Assembly (NCBI RefSeq): GCF_004005495.1
Contig: NZ_RZYA01000001.1
Span: 186,001 to 250,000 of the forward strand
Length of the DNA stretch: 64,000 nucleotides
Source of the DNA: Streptomyces antnestii
Lineage (GTDB): Bacteria; Actinomycetota; Actinomycetes; Streptomycetales; Streptomycetaceae
Reading direction: 5' to 3'
Of this stretch, positions 25,494 to 35,032 are shown piece by piece (position 1 is the stretch's first letter; each line of letters opens with the position of its first letter). The translations under genes were made by a program, and so were the position numbers. The notes beneath the pieces were generated by a model. That model was not told the origin of the DNA. It was given only the letters and a program-made list of their open reading frames with translations, and did no database searches.

Positions 25494-26612
25494 ATGCGGG
25501 CCAGCTCCGTGCGAGAGAACGGGCGACAGCAGCAGTCGTCCGGCAGTGAGGCAGCGAGCTTCACCGACCGGCTGCCGGCCGCGCTGTCGGGGCCCTGGCT
25601 GCTGCGTGGACACGACGGACGGCTCATCGTCTACACCCACGTCGACCAGGCCGTCCTCCGATGGACGGAGAGCCGGGTGGGAAGCCGCGACTGGCTGGGC
25701 CCGGACGTCCTGCCCGCCAAGGGGCTCTCGCATCTCACGGTCGCCCAGGGCCGCAACCGGTACGCGCATCTTCTGGGGCGCAGGGTGCGGACCGCGAAGG
25801 ACGGTTCGCTCACCGTGGACCTGACCTATGCGATCCAGTACCAGGCGGGCCGCCCGCTGAGCGAGTGGCGGTCGATCGGCAACCCGCACGCGAAGCGCGA
25901 GCGCACGGCGCTGCTGGGTGCCCCGGCCGCAGCCGTGGGCGCGGACGGCGCGCTGCACGTCTTCGCCCCCACGGCGGAGGGCCGGATCTCCATGCGGCGC
26001 GAGGACGCGCAGGGGCGCTGGGAGTCCTGGCTCGACCTCAAAGTGACCGCCGCCCTGGACACCCCGGCCGCGGCGGCCACCTCCACCGGCCGGCTCGAAC
26101 TCCTCGCCCCGGCCCGCACCGGCGCTCTGGCCTGGCACCTCGGGGAACCGGGCGCGGCACCGGAGCGCGGTTACGACGCTGCGGTGGTCCCCCTGCCCGG
26201 ATCCATGACCGGAGTCGAGACCTCCCCGGGCCGGGTCACGTTCTATGCCACCGATGTGCGCACCGGTGAGATGGCCGCCCTGCGCGCCGGTGAATGGCCC
26301 GTTCCGCTCGGCGGGAATCCCGGCGACGGCCGCCACGCGGCGGTCATGACCACGCTCGACGGATACCCGTGCACGGTGCTCGCCCACCGCGGGGCCGACG
26401 GGCGGATCATGCTCGGCGTCTGCGTGGCGGAGGACGAACGGGGCGGCGTGTGGTGGACCGACACCGGCAAGGCCTGCGTCGGCGACCCGGTGCTCGCACT
26501 CGACGGATACGGGCGGGTGGTCATCCTGGCCGTGTCCGCCGACGGTTCGATGGCGCTGGCCCGTCAGGAAGACGGACAGGGGCTGACGCTCAGTTCGTGG
26601 ACCCGGATATGA
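25494..26612 (+). CDS. Beta-propeller (PLL-lectin-like) protein, paralogue 1
   Basis: 372 residues with no recognised signal peptide. It consists of about seven repeats of roughly 50 residues with the pattern DGRL/hydrophobic strand, then RW or xxW, seen at DGRLIVYTHVDQAVLRWTES, DGALHVFAPTAEGRISMRRE, TGRLELLAPARTGALAWHL, PGRVTFYATDVRTGEMAAL and GRVVILAVSADGSMALARQ. This resembles the PLL-type seven-bladed lectin propellers. The N-terminal two repeats are clearly homologous to residues 185-285 of the next protein (DGRL, GP..GL, QY..GRPL..W.S.G.P). Function unknown; sugar binding is likely. TATGAT at 25430-25435 may be its -10. Confidence 0.75.
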   Translation: MRASSVRENGRQQQSSGSEAASFTDRLPAALSGPWLLRGHDGRLIVYTHVDQAVLRWTESRVGSRDWLGPDVLPAKGLSHLTVAQGRNRYAHLLGRRVRTAKDGSLTVDLTYAIQYQAGRPLSEWRSIGNPHAKRERTALLGAPAAAVGADGALHVFAPTAEGRISMRREDAQGRWESWLDLKVTAALDTPAAAATSTGRLELLAPARTGALAWHLGEPGAAPERGYDAAVVPLPGSMTGVETSPGRVTFYATDVRTGEMAALRAGEWPVPLGGNPGDGRHAAVMTTLDGYPCTVLAHRGADGRIMLGVCVAEDERGGVWWTDTGKACVGDPVLALDGYGRVVILAVSADGSMALARQEDGQGLTLSSWTRI

Positions 26613-26652
26613 CGGTGCCGGGACGCGCCGTGGCGCAGAGAGATGTGAGGGC

Positions 26653-28224
26653 ATGAGCCGAAGGTCCGACACCGGAGCGGTAGCCGGCGGCGCCCTGGGC
26701 GGCCGTACCCATGTGGTCGCCGTGGTCGTCCCCGAACCCGAGGACGCCGTGCCGCTCGTGGCGCTGGAGACGGCCGGCGCGGAGATCGCCGTCGTCTGTC
26801 TGCGGGCGGGGACGAAGGAAGGGCGGGGGGCGCTCGACCGAGCCCTCGGCCAGGCCGCCGACCGCGGCTGCCGTGCCCTCGGCGGTCCCCGGCTGCTGGG
26901 CACGGACGACGAGGGCGCGTTCCCGGCGCTGCTCGACGAGTTGCGGGAGATCAACCCGGAACGACTGCACACGCTGGACCCCGATCCCGCGCATGTGACC
27001 ATCGACGAGGCGAGCGGGGAGCTGGGGTACGACTGCCCGCCCGGGCACGCCGAGACGGCGGCGGTCGCACTCGCCGCCGCGCGGGCCCTGCAGACGGAGA
27101 CGGGTGAACCGCTCTACGTCGACTGCCACCGTGCCCGCGCGGACGTGCGGCTCGGCGCGGCCTCCTGCCGGCGCTACCCGGCCCCCGTGAACTGGCTGGT
27201 GGCCGGGTTCGACGGACGGTTGAGCGCCTTCCAGCCCACGGCCGCCGGTGTCGTGCGCTGGTCCCAGGAAGAGCTGGGCGGCAGTGCGTGGAGCGGCCCC
27301 GAACCGGTGGAGGGCGCCGGGCTGCTGCCGGGACTGTCCGTGGTGCGCGATCCGCACGGGTTCCCGCACCTGTTCGCGCTGCGCAGGACCCCGCGCGCCG
27401 ACGGCGGTGTGGACGTCGAGGTGGTGCACGCCGCGCAGTACGGCACCGGCCGGCCCCTGACCCCCTGGAACTCGCTGGGCGGTCCCAACTCGGGTGACTG
27501 GCGCAAGGGGCGCGAAGTCGGCTTCCCCGCTGCCGCGTTCGACGGCGCCGGCAACCTCTTCGTGTTCGCCCGCAACGTCGGCCACAGCATCAGCTACCGC
27601 TGCCAGTCGGCCGACGGCAGCTGGACCCCGTGGCAGCACCTGGGAGGGACACGGGTCGCCGACGACCTCGTCGCGGTGTCGACCCCGCACGGCGGGGTCG
27701 AGGTGTATGCCCGCGCCCGGGACGCCGACATGGTGGTCCGCTGGTACCAGGGCGGTAACGGCGCGTGGACGGAGGACCGGACGCCGCCGTTCGCGGCCCG
27801 GCCCGGCACCCTGGCCCCGGCTCCCGAGCCCGGCAGCGTCCACTTCCGTGACCTGGTCACCAACACCCCCTCGGCCTGGCGCCCCGGCGCTCAGGCCCCC
27901 TGTCCCCTCGGTGACGCCGAGGGGACAGGAGCCCTTGCCGCCGTGCGGGGTGCCGAGATGGACGGCTGGGCCTACTCGCTGCTCGTCCGTTCGGGACCGG
28001 GCGGCGTCTGCTCGGTGGGTGCCTACCCCGACGGCCGTCCCGGTACCGGCGTGTGGTGGCAGGAGCTCGGCGCGCCTTCGTACGGGGGACCGGCCGCCGC
28101 GATGAGCCGGACCGGGCGGCTCGCCGTGGCGACGCGCGCCCCGGGGCGGAACCTGCTGGTGGCGTACCGCCGTGATGAGGCCGGTGGCCTGGTCTTCGGT
28201 GACTGGCAGTCAGCAGGGCGCTGA
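26653..28224 (+). CDS. Degenerate PIG-L-like domain fused to a beta-propeller, paralogue 2
   Basis: 523 residues. The N-terminal part (about 20-170) resembles PIG-L/MshB-type N-deacetylases in layout: a VVAVVVPEPEDAVPLVALE strand-loop, VVCLRAG, LRELL-like segment, and PPGHAETAAVALAAARAL replacing HPDH. The diagnostic AHPDDE zinc motif is replaced by PEPEDA, so at least the first zinc His is lost and catalysis is doubtful. The C-terminal part (about 178-523) is a seven-blade propeller homologous to the preceding protein, with W-P-W motifs such as GSWTPWQHLGGTR. The pair looks like a tandem duplication. Probable role: glycan recognition in the cluster (inference). Confidence 0.72.
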   Translation: MSRRSDTGAVAGGALGGRTHVVAVVVPEPEDAVPLVALETAGAEIAVVCLRAGTKEGRGALDRALGQAADRGCRALGGPRLLGTDDEGAFPALLDELREINPERLHTLDPDPAHVTIDEASGELGYDCPPGHAETAAVALAAARALQTETGEPLYVDCHRARADVRLGAASCRRYPAPVNWLVAGFDGRLSAFQPTAAGVVRWSQEELGGSAWSGPEPVEGAGLLPGLSVVRDPHGFPHLFALRRTPRADGGVDVEVVHAAQYGTGRPLTPWNSLGGPNSGDWRKGREVGFPAAAFDGAGNLFVFARNVGHSISYRCQSADGSWTPWQHLGGTRVADDLVAVSTPHGGVEVYARARDADMVVRWYQGGNGAWTEDRTPPFAARPGTLAPAPEPGSVHFRDLVTNTPSAWRPGAQAPCPLGDAEGTGALAAVRGAEMDGWAYSLLVRSGPGGVCSVGAYPDGRPGTGVWWQELGAPSYGGPAAAMSRTGRLAVATRAPGRNLLVAYRRDEAGGLVFGDWQSAGR

Positions 28225-28345
28225 CACCTACCGCAGGTAGCCCTTCCTGGGTGAGAGAGAGGCAAGAGCGCGGTGAGAGCGCAGCGCGCGTAGAACGCAA
28301 AAGGTTGTACGTGAACAGCTGTGATTAAGGTCGCGACCAAGTCCT

Positions 28346-28388
28346 AGGGTAAATCTTCTTACCCTTTCTTAAATCTTGTTAAGGTTTT
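28346..28388. promoter_or_regulatory. AT-rich regulatory block upstream of the glycopolymer operon
   Basis: AGGGTAA (28346-28352) and TTACCCT (28359-28365) form a perfect 7-bp inverted repeat with a 6-nt spacer. From 28359 there are three 10-bp direct repeats of the form CTTAnnnTTT. The AT content is striking against the surrounding GC-rich DNA. A related TTCTTACC motif precedes the PGA-type operon at about 40249. The regulator is unknown. Confidence 0.4.
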
Positions 28389-28501
28389 GATCTCTCTCAA
28401 GTGATGGATCTGTGAACGCGCGGGTCCACCAGTGGGGTTCCCTGGGTCGCGAGGTGGCGGTGCAGGGCTTTGTGTCCTGTTCTGCGCGTGGCTGAGGGGT
28501 T

Positions 28502-29722
28502 ATGACCAAGCTGTCCTTGCGGGCTGTCCAAAAACTCACCTGCAAGAAGCGGGACGCCTGGTGGACGGTCTTCCTCGTCGACCCCGTCGCGACCCGGATG
28601 CTGATCGTTCTCGCCCGCTTCCGGTTCATCACGCCGAACCGGGTCACCTGGGCAGCGCTCTTCATCGGCCTGGCGTCGGCGGGCTTCTTCCTGAAGGGGG
28701 ACACCAGGTCCCTCATCATCGGCGCCGCGCTCTACCACCTGAGTTTCATCCTCGACTGCATCGACGGAAAGCTGGCCCGGCTCAAGGGCAACGGCACCGT
28801 CTTCGGCGGCTGGCTGGACTACGTCTTCGACCGCATCCGCGTCCTGTTCTGCGCCCTCGCGCTGATGGGCGGCCAGTTCCTGCGCACGGACGACGAGCGG
28901 TATCTGCTCGCCGCGCTGGTCGTGGTCTTCCTCGACATGCTGCGGTACGTCGACGCGCTGCAGATCTACAAGATGCGCATGTCGATGCGTACGAAGATCG
29001 AGAAGGTCACCCAGGAGCGCGAGGAGTCCGAACGGGCCGCGCTCGGGTCCCCGGCCGACGCCGAGGGTGAGCAACTCGTCTTCATGGAGGACCTGCTGCG
29101 GGACAACCCCGGTGCGCGGGCCGAGATCCTGCGCGAGGAGGCCGGCGCGGCCAATGTCGTGGACCTGCACGAGCAGTTCCGCGGCCAGTTCCCCTGGTAC
29201 ACCCGCGTCCGCCGGGCGATGCTCCACACCCGGATCCGGCCCCACCTCATCAGCGGCATCGAGTTCCAGATGTTCATCTTCATCATCGGGCCGCTGATCG
29301 GGCAGATCCTCTGGGCCACCGTGGTCTCCGCCGCGCTCCTGATGCTCTTCGAGCTCGTCATCATGTACAAGTTCTGGCTCTCCACCCGCGACTTCACCCG
29401 CGTCATGGAGGAGCTGAGCCCCGCCCCGGCCACCGTCGGGACCATCGCCCCGCAACTGCACCGGGGCCGACACCGCCGCGCCGCGCAGGAAGCCCTGCTC
29501 GCCGACGAGCGGTACGGCGTACCGGAGGCCGCGGACGACCCCGGCTTCCAGCCCTACCCGCAGCCGAACGTCACCCCCCACGGGCACGACCTTCCGCAGC
29601 AGCACGACGGACTCTCCGCGATTCCCCGGCCGAACGACGGCACGAAACGGTTCCCGGCTTACGGAACCGTGCCCGCCGCCGAACGCCCCGGGGCATCGGG
29701 GACGTGGGAGAACTCCAGATGA
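28502..29722 (+). CDS. CDP-alcohol phosphatidyltransferase-family membrane enzyme
   Basis: 406 residues. The family signature DG-x2-AR-x8-G-x3-D-x3-D is intact: DCIDGKLARLKGNGTVFGGWLDYVFD (about 80-105), giving a metal-dependent transferase that moves a phospho-alcohol from a CDP donor. About five to six membrane segments flank a long hydrophilic insertion (about 165-235), and the C-terminal 80 residues are Pro/Tyr-rich and disordered. Its ATGA overlap with the giant glycosyltransferase means joint expression. It may make a lipid or polymer-linkage precursor for the wall polymer. A PIP-synthase-like housekeeping role is unlikely in this context. Confidence 0.85.
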   Translation: MTKLSLRAVQKLTCKKRDAWWTVFLVDPVATRMLIVLARFRFITPNRVTWAALFIGLASAGFFLKGDTRSLIIGAALYHLSFILDCIDGKLARLKGNGTVFGGWLDYVFDRIRVLFCALALMGGQFLRTDDERYLLAALVVVFLDMLRYVDALQIYKMRMSMRTKIEKVTQEREESERAALGSPADAEGEQLVFMEDLLRDNPGARAEILREEAGAANVVDLHEQFRGQFPWYTRVRRAMLHTRIRPHLISGIEFQMFIFIIGPLIGQILWATVVSAALLMLFELVIMYKFWLSTRDFTRVMEELSPAPATVGTIAPQLHRGRHRRAAQEALLADERYGVPEAADDPGFQPYPQPNVTPHGHDLPQQHDGLSAIPRPNDGTKRFPAYGTVPAAERPGASGTWENSR

Positions 29723-32700
29723 GACAGGTGCAGGACGGCGACAACTCCTGGGTGACGGTGGTGATCCCCGCGTACAACGCGGCCACCATCATCGGCAAGG
29801 CGATCCAGTCGGCCGTCAACCAGACCTATGAGCTGGTCGAGGTGATCGTCGTCGACGACGCGTCGACCGACGGAACCATCGAGGTGGTCACCAACTTCGC
29901 CGGCAACAACCCGCATGTGCGGGTCCTCCGCCGGACGCAGAACAGCGGCGGTGTCGGCGCTCCCCGTAACTGGGGCATAGCGCAGGCCGCCGGGCGCTGG
30001 GTGATGTTCCTGGACGCGGACGACGAACTGCCGCCCCGTGCCTGCGAGAGGCTGGTCGCGAGCGCGCTCGAGACCGGCAGCGACATCACGGCGGGCAAGG
30101 CCGTGCGCGTCAACAGGGACACGGGCGAGTCCGAGGCGTGGGCCCCCGAGGTGTACGCGATGGCCCGCACGGTGCCGGGCCTGGAGGAGTTCCCGCTCTT
30201 CCTTTCCGACCCCATCGCCGCGGCGAAGCTCTACAGCGTCGCGTTCCTGCGCTCGGGAGGCGTCTGGTTCCCCGAGGGCGTCTTCTACGAGGACACGTAC
30301 TTCTCCACGGTCGCCGGCAGCCTCGCCAACGGCATCACCGTCATCACCGAACCCGTCTACCGGTGGATGTGGGAGTCCGAGGGCGCCTCCATCACCGGCC
30401 GCACCGGTGAGCTGCGCAGCATCAGGGACCGCGTCGCGGTGCACCGTGCCACCGACCAGTTCCTCCTCGAGCGGGGCCTGTGGGCGCTCAAGGTCCGCAA
30501 GGACTCCAAGTTCCTCGCGCACGACCTGCGGTTGTACATGCGGGCCCTCGCGGAGGGTGACGCCGCCTTCCAGCAGGGCTTCGCGGAGACCGTCAGCGCC
30601 TATCTCTTCTCCATCAGCGACGAGGCCTTCGAACTGTGCGGGCCCGTCGACCGGGTGCGTGCCTACTTCCTGATGTACCAGGAGATCGAGGCCGCCCTGA
30701 CCACCCTGGACTACGCGCAGCGCAAGAGCGTCTACTCGTCCTACCTGGTGGAGGACGACGGCCGGGTCTACTGGTCGGGCGACCACCTCCACCTGCCGGA
30801 CGCCCACCGCATGCTCGACGTCACCGAACTGGGCCTCGCCGCGGCGCCGGTCACGCAGGTGCCGCTCTTCGCGCAGCTCAACGGCTGGCGCGTGGAGGAC
30901 ACCCGGCTCGCCTACGACGGAGAGCTGGTCAACCGCTTCGGGCGGATCGAGGCCGAGGACTCCGTGCGCCTCTCGCTCGCCGTACGCAACCGGCACACCA
31001 AGCACGATGTCGTCGTGCCCGTCCCCGACGTGTCCGTCGACGAGCGGTTCGTGACCTTCGAGGGAAGCGCCGACCTCGGCGAGCTCCTCGGCGACGACTT
31101 CTCCGACAGCACGGTGTGGAACGTCTCCCTCATCGTCGAGTGGAACCGGAGCCGGTCCCGTTCCGCGCTCAACGTCCGGGACATCGAGCTCGACGGCCTG
31201 GTCTTCACCGTGGACGGCGAGGAGTTCGAGGGCTACCGCACCGTCAGCGGCAACCTCGCGTTCCGCTCGGCCGTGGCGAACCGGCGCACCTTCGAGTCCG
31301 AACAGAACGACCCCGACGCACCGTGGATGTGGTGGCGTGAGCACATCCACCCGCCGATCCCGCAACTGACCCACCGCTTCGAGCTGGCCGTAGTCGTGCC
31401 CTGCTACAACGTGGCCAAGTACCTGGACGACTGCCTCGGCTCCATCGCCGCGCAGCGTGGCTTCGCCGCCACCCAGGTCATCCTGGTCGACGACGGCGCG
31501 ACCGACGAGACGCCCCGCATGCTCGACCACTTCGCCCGCTTCTACGCCAACGTCACCGTCGTCCACCAGCAGAACGGCGGTCTGGGCAACGCCAGGAACA
31601 ACGGCCTTGCCCAGGTCACCGCCCCGTACGTCACCTTCCTCGACTCCGACGACATCCTCGGCCCCGACGCCCTGGCCCTGATGCTCCAGGCGGCACGGCG
31701 CGACAACACCGAACTCGTCGTCGGCGACCTGGTGAACTTCCCCGACCGGCCGTACGGCCCGTGGAAGCAGTACTTCGGCGACGGCGACCGGGTCATCGAC
31801 GACTTCGCGCAGACCCCGGACCTGATCTTCAGCGGTTCCGCCTGCAACAAGCTGTTCAGCACCCAGCTGCTTCGCCGGCTCGGCCTCCGGTTCGGCGAGG
31901 GCGTGCACTTCGAGGACTCGTGGGTGACCCTGCCCGCCATGCTGCGCGCCCAGGGCATCAGCCTCGTGGACGCCCCCGTCTACTACTACCGGGGCAGGCC
32001 GGACGGATCGTCCATCATGGACTCGCTCTGGAGCAAGCCCGCCAACTACCGCGACCACCTCCGGCTCAACCACTTCCTGCTCAACTTCACGGCGGCCGAA
32101 CGGGACGACATCCGGCACATGTTCCACCGGTACGTCGCCCGCACCTACAAGGGCTTCCTGTGCAACGCGCGTAACGTCATGGGCCGTTCGCAGCTCGCCG
32201 AGATGTTCGCGGACATCCACCGGCACTACGCGCAGATCCCCGACGACGTCCTGCTCGAATTCGCGACGAACCCGGCCCAGCAGCTCGACCACTACGCCGC
32301 CAAGAGCGGCAACTTCGAGCTGTTCTGCGATCCCAAGCCGGCTCTGGAGGCGGCGCCGCTGCGCCTGGAGATCGACGACGAGGGCTTCTACCGCACCTTC
32401 TCCGGAGGCGTCCTGGAGACGGCGACGGCCCGGGTCGCCGACCCGAACATCGTCGTCGAATCGGTGCGCGCCCGCGACGGCATGCTCGTCGTGGAGGGCT
32501 GCATGGCCTTCCCCGGCATGGACATCAGCGGTCCGCTGCACAACCGTCTGGAGTTCGTGCATCAGACCAAGGACCACAAGATCGTCGCTCCCCTGCAGCA
32601 GGTCTACCGCCGTGACCTGTGGAACGCCCGCAACAACAAGGACCTGTACGCGGGCTTCTACGCGGAGATCCCGGCCGCACGGCTCGCCGAGGGCGGGCTC

Positions 32701-34233
32701 CGGGTCGGCGACTTCCGGCTGCGCGTACACCGCGTGGACGGCAGCCGTGAGCGCAACGTCGTGATGAAGGCGCGGCTTCCGCTGCACCGGCTCAAGGGGC
32801 ACGGCCGGCTCGGCAAGTACCGCTACATGCTCACCATCGGCGCTCAGGACGCGCTGCACCTGCGGATGGTCGGCCGCGGCCTCGGCGCCCGCGTCAAGCA
32901 CACCCTGTGGCGTACGGCCCGCGAGATACGCATCATCAAGATGCGCAACCCGGGCTGGCGGATGCGGTTCGCCTACTGGCTGATGTTCCCCCTGCTCAAC
33001 AGCCGTGAGATCTGGCTGATCGGCGAGCGCTCCGACACGGCGCAGGACAACTCGTACCACTTCTTCAAGTGGATGCGCACGCATCGCAAGCGCCGCAAGA
33101 TCTACTACGTCATCGACGGGAACTCCGCCGACTACGCCAAGGTCGCCAAGTACGGCCGCGTGATCAAGCTCGGTTCGTTCAAGCACCGGATGTACCTGCT
33201 GCACGCGACCAAGCTGATCGGCAGCTACGACTCCGAGTCCTACCTGGTGCCCGAGGGCTACCGAAAGGTGCTCTTCCTGCACCGCTTCGGCGAACTGCTC
33301 AAGTATCAGCGGGTGTTCCTGCAGCACGGCATCATCTACAACGATGTCACCACCGGTGTCGACCAGCGCATCACCAGCTACGACATGATCGTCACCACCG
33401 GCCGTCAGGAGCGCGAGTTCCTGGGGCACGAGGCCGGGTACGGCAACCGTGCGGTCCTGGCCGGGCTGCCGCGCTTCGACGCGCTCCAGCGGGAGCGGCT
33501 CGCCCGCCCGCGCATTCTGCTGATGCCGACCTGGCGGCAGTGGATCGTCACCGCCTCGTACAAGAAGTCCGCGGGCCCCGCCAAGACGGCGTTCACGCAG
33601 TCCGAGTACTTCCGCTTCTACCGCGCGCTGCTCGCCGACCCGCGCCTCGCGGCCGCACTCGAACGGCACGGCGTGGACCTGGAGTTCTTCCCGCACTACG
33701 AGATCCGGCCGCATCTGCGCCACTTCCGTACCGACTCGCCCGCCATCCACGTCGCCGACCCGACGAGCCGCAACGTCCAGCAGGCCATGAAGGAGTGCTC
33801 CCTCATGGTCACCGACTACTCGTCGGTCTTCTTCGACGTGGCGTACATGGGCATCCCGCTGGTCTACGTGCCCTTCGACGAAGAGGACTTCTACGGGCGC
33901 CACTACAAGCGCGGCTACTTCAACCTGGCCGACGACGGATTCGGTCCCGTGTGCCGCACCGTCGACGACGCCGTGGACGAGATCATCCGGGCGATCGGCC
34001 GCGGGTTCACCGTGGAAAGCCCCTACCGCGAGCGTGTCGCCGACTTCTTCGGCCACCGGGACGGCGACAACTGCCTGCGGGTGTACGAGGAGATCGACGC
34101 CCTCGGCGATCTGCCTGCCGCCGAACTCGCCCCGTCCGAAGCGCCCCTTCCGCTCGAACCCCAGCAGGCCCGGGTCGTCCGGGAGGTGCCCGGTCAGTCG
34201 CCGGCCCCGGAGAGGTGGACCGGTGCTGCCTGA
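29719..34233 (+). CDS. Tri-domain GT2-GT2-glycerophosphotransferase (teichoic-acid-type polymerase)
   Basis: 1504 residues. Domain 1: GT2 glycosyltransferase (about 10-330; TVVIPAYNAATIIGKAIQSA, then the DxD-type LDADDELPP). A middle beta-rich region follows (about 330-550). Domain 2: a second GT2 (about 553-800; AVVVPCYNVAKYLDDCLGSI, VDDGATDETP, LDSDD). Domain 3: CDP-glycerol glycerophosphotransferase/TagF-like (about 1090-1465; IWLIGERSDTAQDNSYHFFKW, VFLQHGI, MPTWRQW, TDYSSVFFDVAYMGIPLVYVPFDEEDF). Such fusions polymerise poly(glycosyl-polyol phosphate) at the inner membrane face. ATG 29719 overlaps the preceding stop, with GGGAG 8 nt upstream. Confidence 0.92.
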   Translation: MRQVQDGDNSWVTVVIPAYNAATIIGKAIQSAVNQTYELVEVIVVDDASTDGTIEVVTNFAGNNPHVRVLRRTQNSGGVGAPRNWGIAQAAGRWVMFLDADDELPPRACERLVASALETGSDITAGKAVRVNRDTGESEAWAPEVYAMARTVPGLEEFPLFLSDPIAAAKLYSVAFLRSGGVWFPEGVFYEDTYFSTVAGSLANGITVITEPVYRWMWESEGASITGRTGELRSIRDRVAVHRATDQFLLERGLWALKVRKDSKFLAHDLRLYMRALAEGDAAFQQGFAETVSAYLFSISDEAFELCGPVDRVRAYFLMYQEIEAALTTLDYAQRKSVYSSYLVEDDGRVYWSGDHLHLPDAHRMLDVTELGLAAAPVTQVPLFAQLNGWRVEDTRLAYDGELVNRFGRIEAEDSVRLSLAVRNRHTKHDVVVPVPDVSVDERFVTFEGSADLGELLGDDFSDSTVWNVSLIVEWNRSRSRSALNVRDIELDGLVFTVDGEEFEGYRTVSGNLAFRSAVANRRTFESEQNDPDAPWMWWREHIHPPIPQLTHRFELAVVVPCYNVAKYLDDCLGSIAAQRGFAATQVILVDDGATDETPRMLDHFARFYANVTVVHQQNGGLGNARNNGLAQVTAPYVTFLDSDDILGPDALALMLQAARRDNTELVVGDLVNFPDRPYGPWKQYFGDGDRVIDDFAQTPDLIFSGSACNKLFSTQLLRRLGLRFGEGVHFEDSWVTLPAMLRAQGISLVDAPVYYYRGRPDGSSIMDSLWSKPANYRDHLRLNHFLLNFTAAERDDIRHMFHRYVARTYKGFLCNARNVMGRSQLAEMFADIHRHYAQIPDDVLLEFATNPAQQLDHYAAKSGNFELFCDPKPALEAAPLRLEIDDEGFYRTFSGGVLETATARVADPNIVVESVRARDGMLVVEGCMAFPGMDISGPLHNRLEFVHQTKDHKIVAPLQQVYRRDLWNARNNKDLYAGFYAEIPAARLAEGGLRVGDFRLRVHRVDGSRERNVVMKARLPLHRLKGHGRLGKYRYMLTIGAQDALHLRMVGRGLGARVKHTLWRTAREIRIIKMRNPGWRMRFAYWLMFPLLNSREIWLIGERSDTAQDNSYHFFKWMRTHRKRRKIYYVIDGNSADYAKVAKYGRVIKLGSFKHRMYLLHATKLIGSYDSESYLVPEGYRKVLFLHRFGELLKYQRVFLQHGIIYNDVTTGVDQRITSYDMIVTTGRQEREFLGHEAGYGNRAVLAGLPRFDALQRERLARPRILLMPTWRQWIVTASYKKSAGPAKTAFTQSEYFRFYRALLADPRLAAALERHGVDLEFFPHYEIRPHLRHFRTDSPAIHVADPTSRNVQQAMKECSLMVTDYSSVFFDVAYMGIPLVYVPFDEEDFYGRHYKRGYFNLADDGFGPVCRTVDDAVDEIIRAIGRGFTVESPYRERVADFFGHRDGDNCLRVYEEIDALGDLPAAELAPSEAPLPLEPQQARVVREVPGQSPAPERWTGAA

Positions 34234-35032
34234 GGGAGGCGGGCACCCCGCGCAGCACCCGCGCGTCTTCCTGGCGGGAGACTCCAGCGTCTGCACCCGC
34301 GAGATCAGCCGGGCGCCGATGGCGGGCTGGGGCCAGATGCTCCCGCTCTTCTTCAGGCAGGACCTGGAGATTGTCAACTGCGCGCGGGCCGGAGCCAGTT
34401 CACGCACGTTCGCCGAACGCGGCCGACTGGCATGGATCCTGGACCGGCTGCGTCCAGGGGACTATCTCGTCGTGTCGTTCGGCCTGATCGACCACAAGCC
34501 GGAGCAGGAGCTGCGGACCGAGCCGTTCCACGACTACCAGCGCAATCTGCGGCTGTTCGTGGATGGCGCCCGGGACCGTGGCGCCCACCCCGTCCTGGTC
34601 AGCCCGCACGAACGCTGCACCTGGGACGACCACGGCAACCTGCGCCAGGTCGTCCAGCCGTACCCGATGGCCATGCGCGAGCTGGCGGCGCAGACGGCGA
34701 CACCGTACGTAGACCTCTACACACAGAGCCTCGAATGGTGGACGCAGCTGGGCCCCGCGGGGACCCGCTCCCTCTTCATGTTCCTGGCGCCGGGGCAGCA
34801 CCCCCACTACCCGGAGGGCATCGAGGACACCACGCACCTCCTGCCCGAGGGTGCCATCGCCTGCGCCCGGTTCGTCGCCCACTCCCTCGCGCAGCGCGGG
34901 ATCGTGCCGTCGCACTGGGTGACCCGCCTGGACCAGCAACGCTTTCCTGAACAGGCGTACGGCTGGCTCGACGACGCCACGCACGCCGCCATGACCCGGG
35001 CCCGCACCCGAGGCACCGGAGACACGCTGTGA
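34223..35032 (+). CDS. SGNH/GDSL-type hydrolase (acetylesterase-like)
   Basis: 269 residues. SGNH blocks are visible: block I VFLAGDSSVCT (catalytic Ser), block II NCARAGASSRTF (Gly), block III VVSFGLIDHKP (Asp replaces the usual Asn in GxND), block V DTTHLLPEGA (Asp-x-x-His). This resembles rhamnogalacturonan acetylesterases. GTG 34223 starts 11 bp before the previous stop with GAGAGG at proper spacing. No signal peptide is seen, so it may act in the cytosol or have lost export. It may trim or transfer acyl groups on the polymer. Confidence 0.82.
   Translation: MLPEGGGHPAQHPRVFLAGDSSVCTREISRAPMAGWGQMLPLFFRQDLEIVNCARAGASSRTFAERGRLAWILDRLRPGDYLVVSFGLIDHKPEQELRTEPFHDYQRNLRLFVDGARDRGAHPVLVSPHERCTWDDHGNLRQVVQPYPMAMRELAAQTATPYVDLYTQSLEWWTQLGPAGTRSLFMFLAPGQHPHYPEGIEDTTHLLPEGAIACARFVAHSLAQRGIVPSHWVTRLDQQRFPEQAYGWLDDATHAAMTRARTRGTGDTL

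Noticed and set aside
29659..34407. 1582-codon minus-strand open frame antisense to the polymerase gene
   Set aside because: Typical high-GC antisense frame without domains; the plus strand carries clear GT2 and TagF-like motifs.
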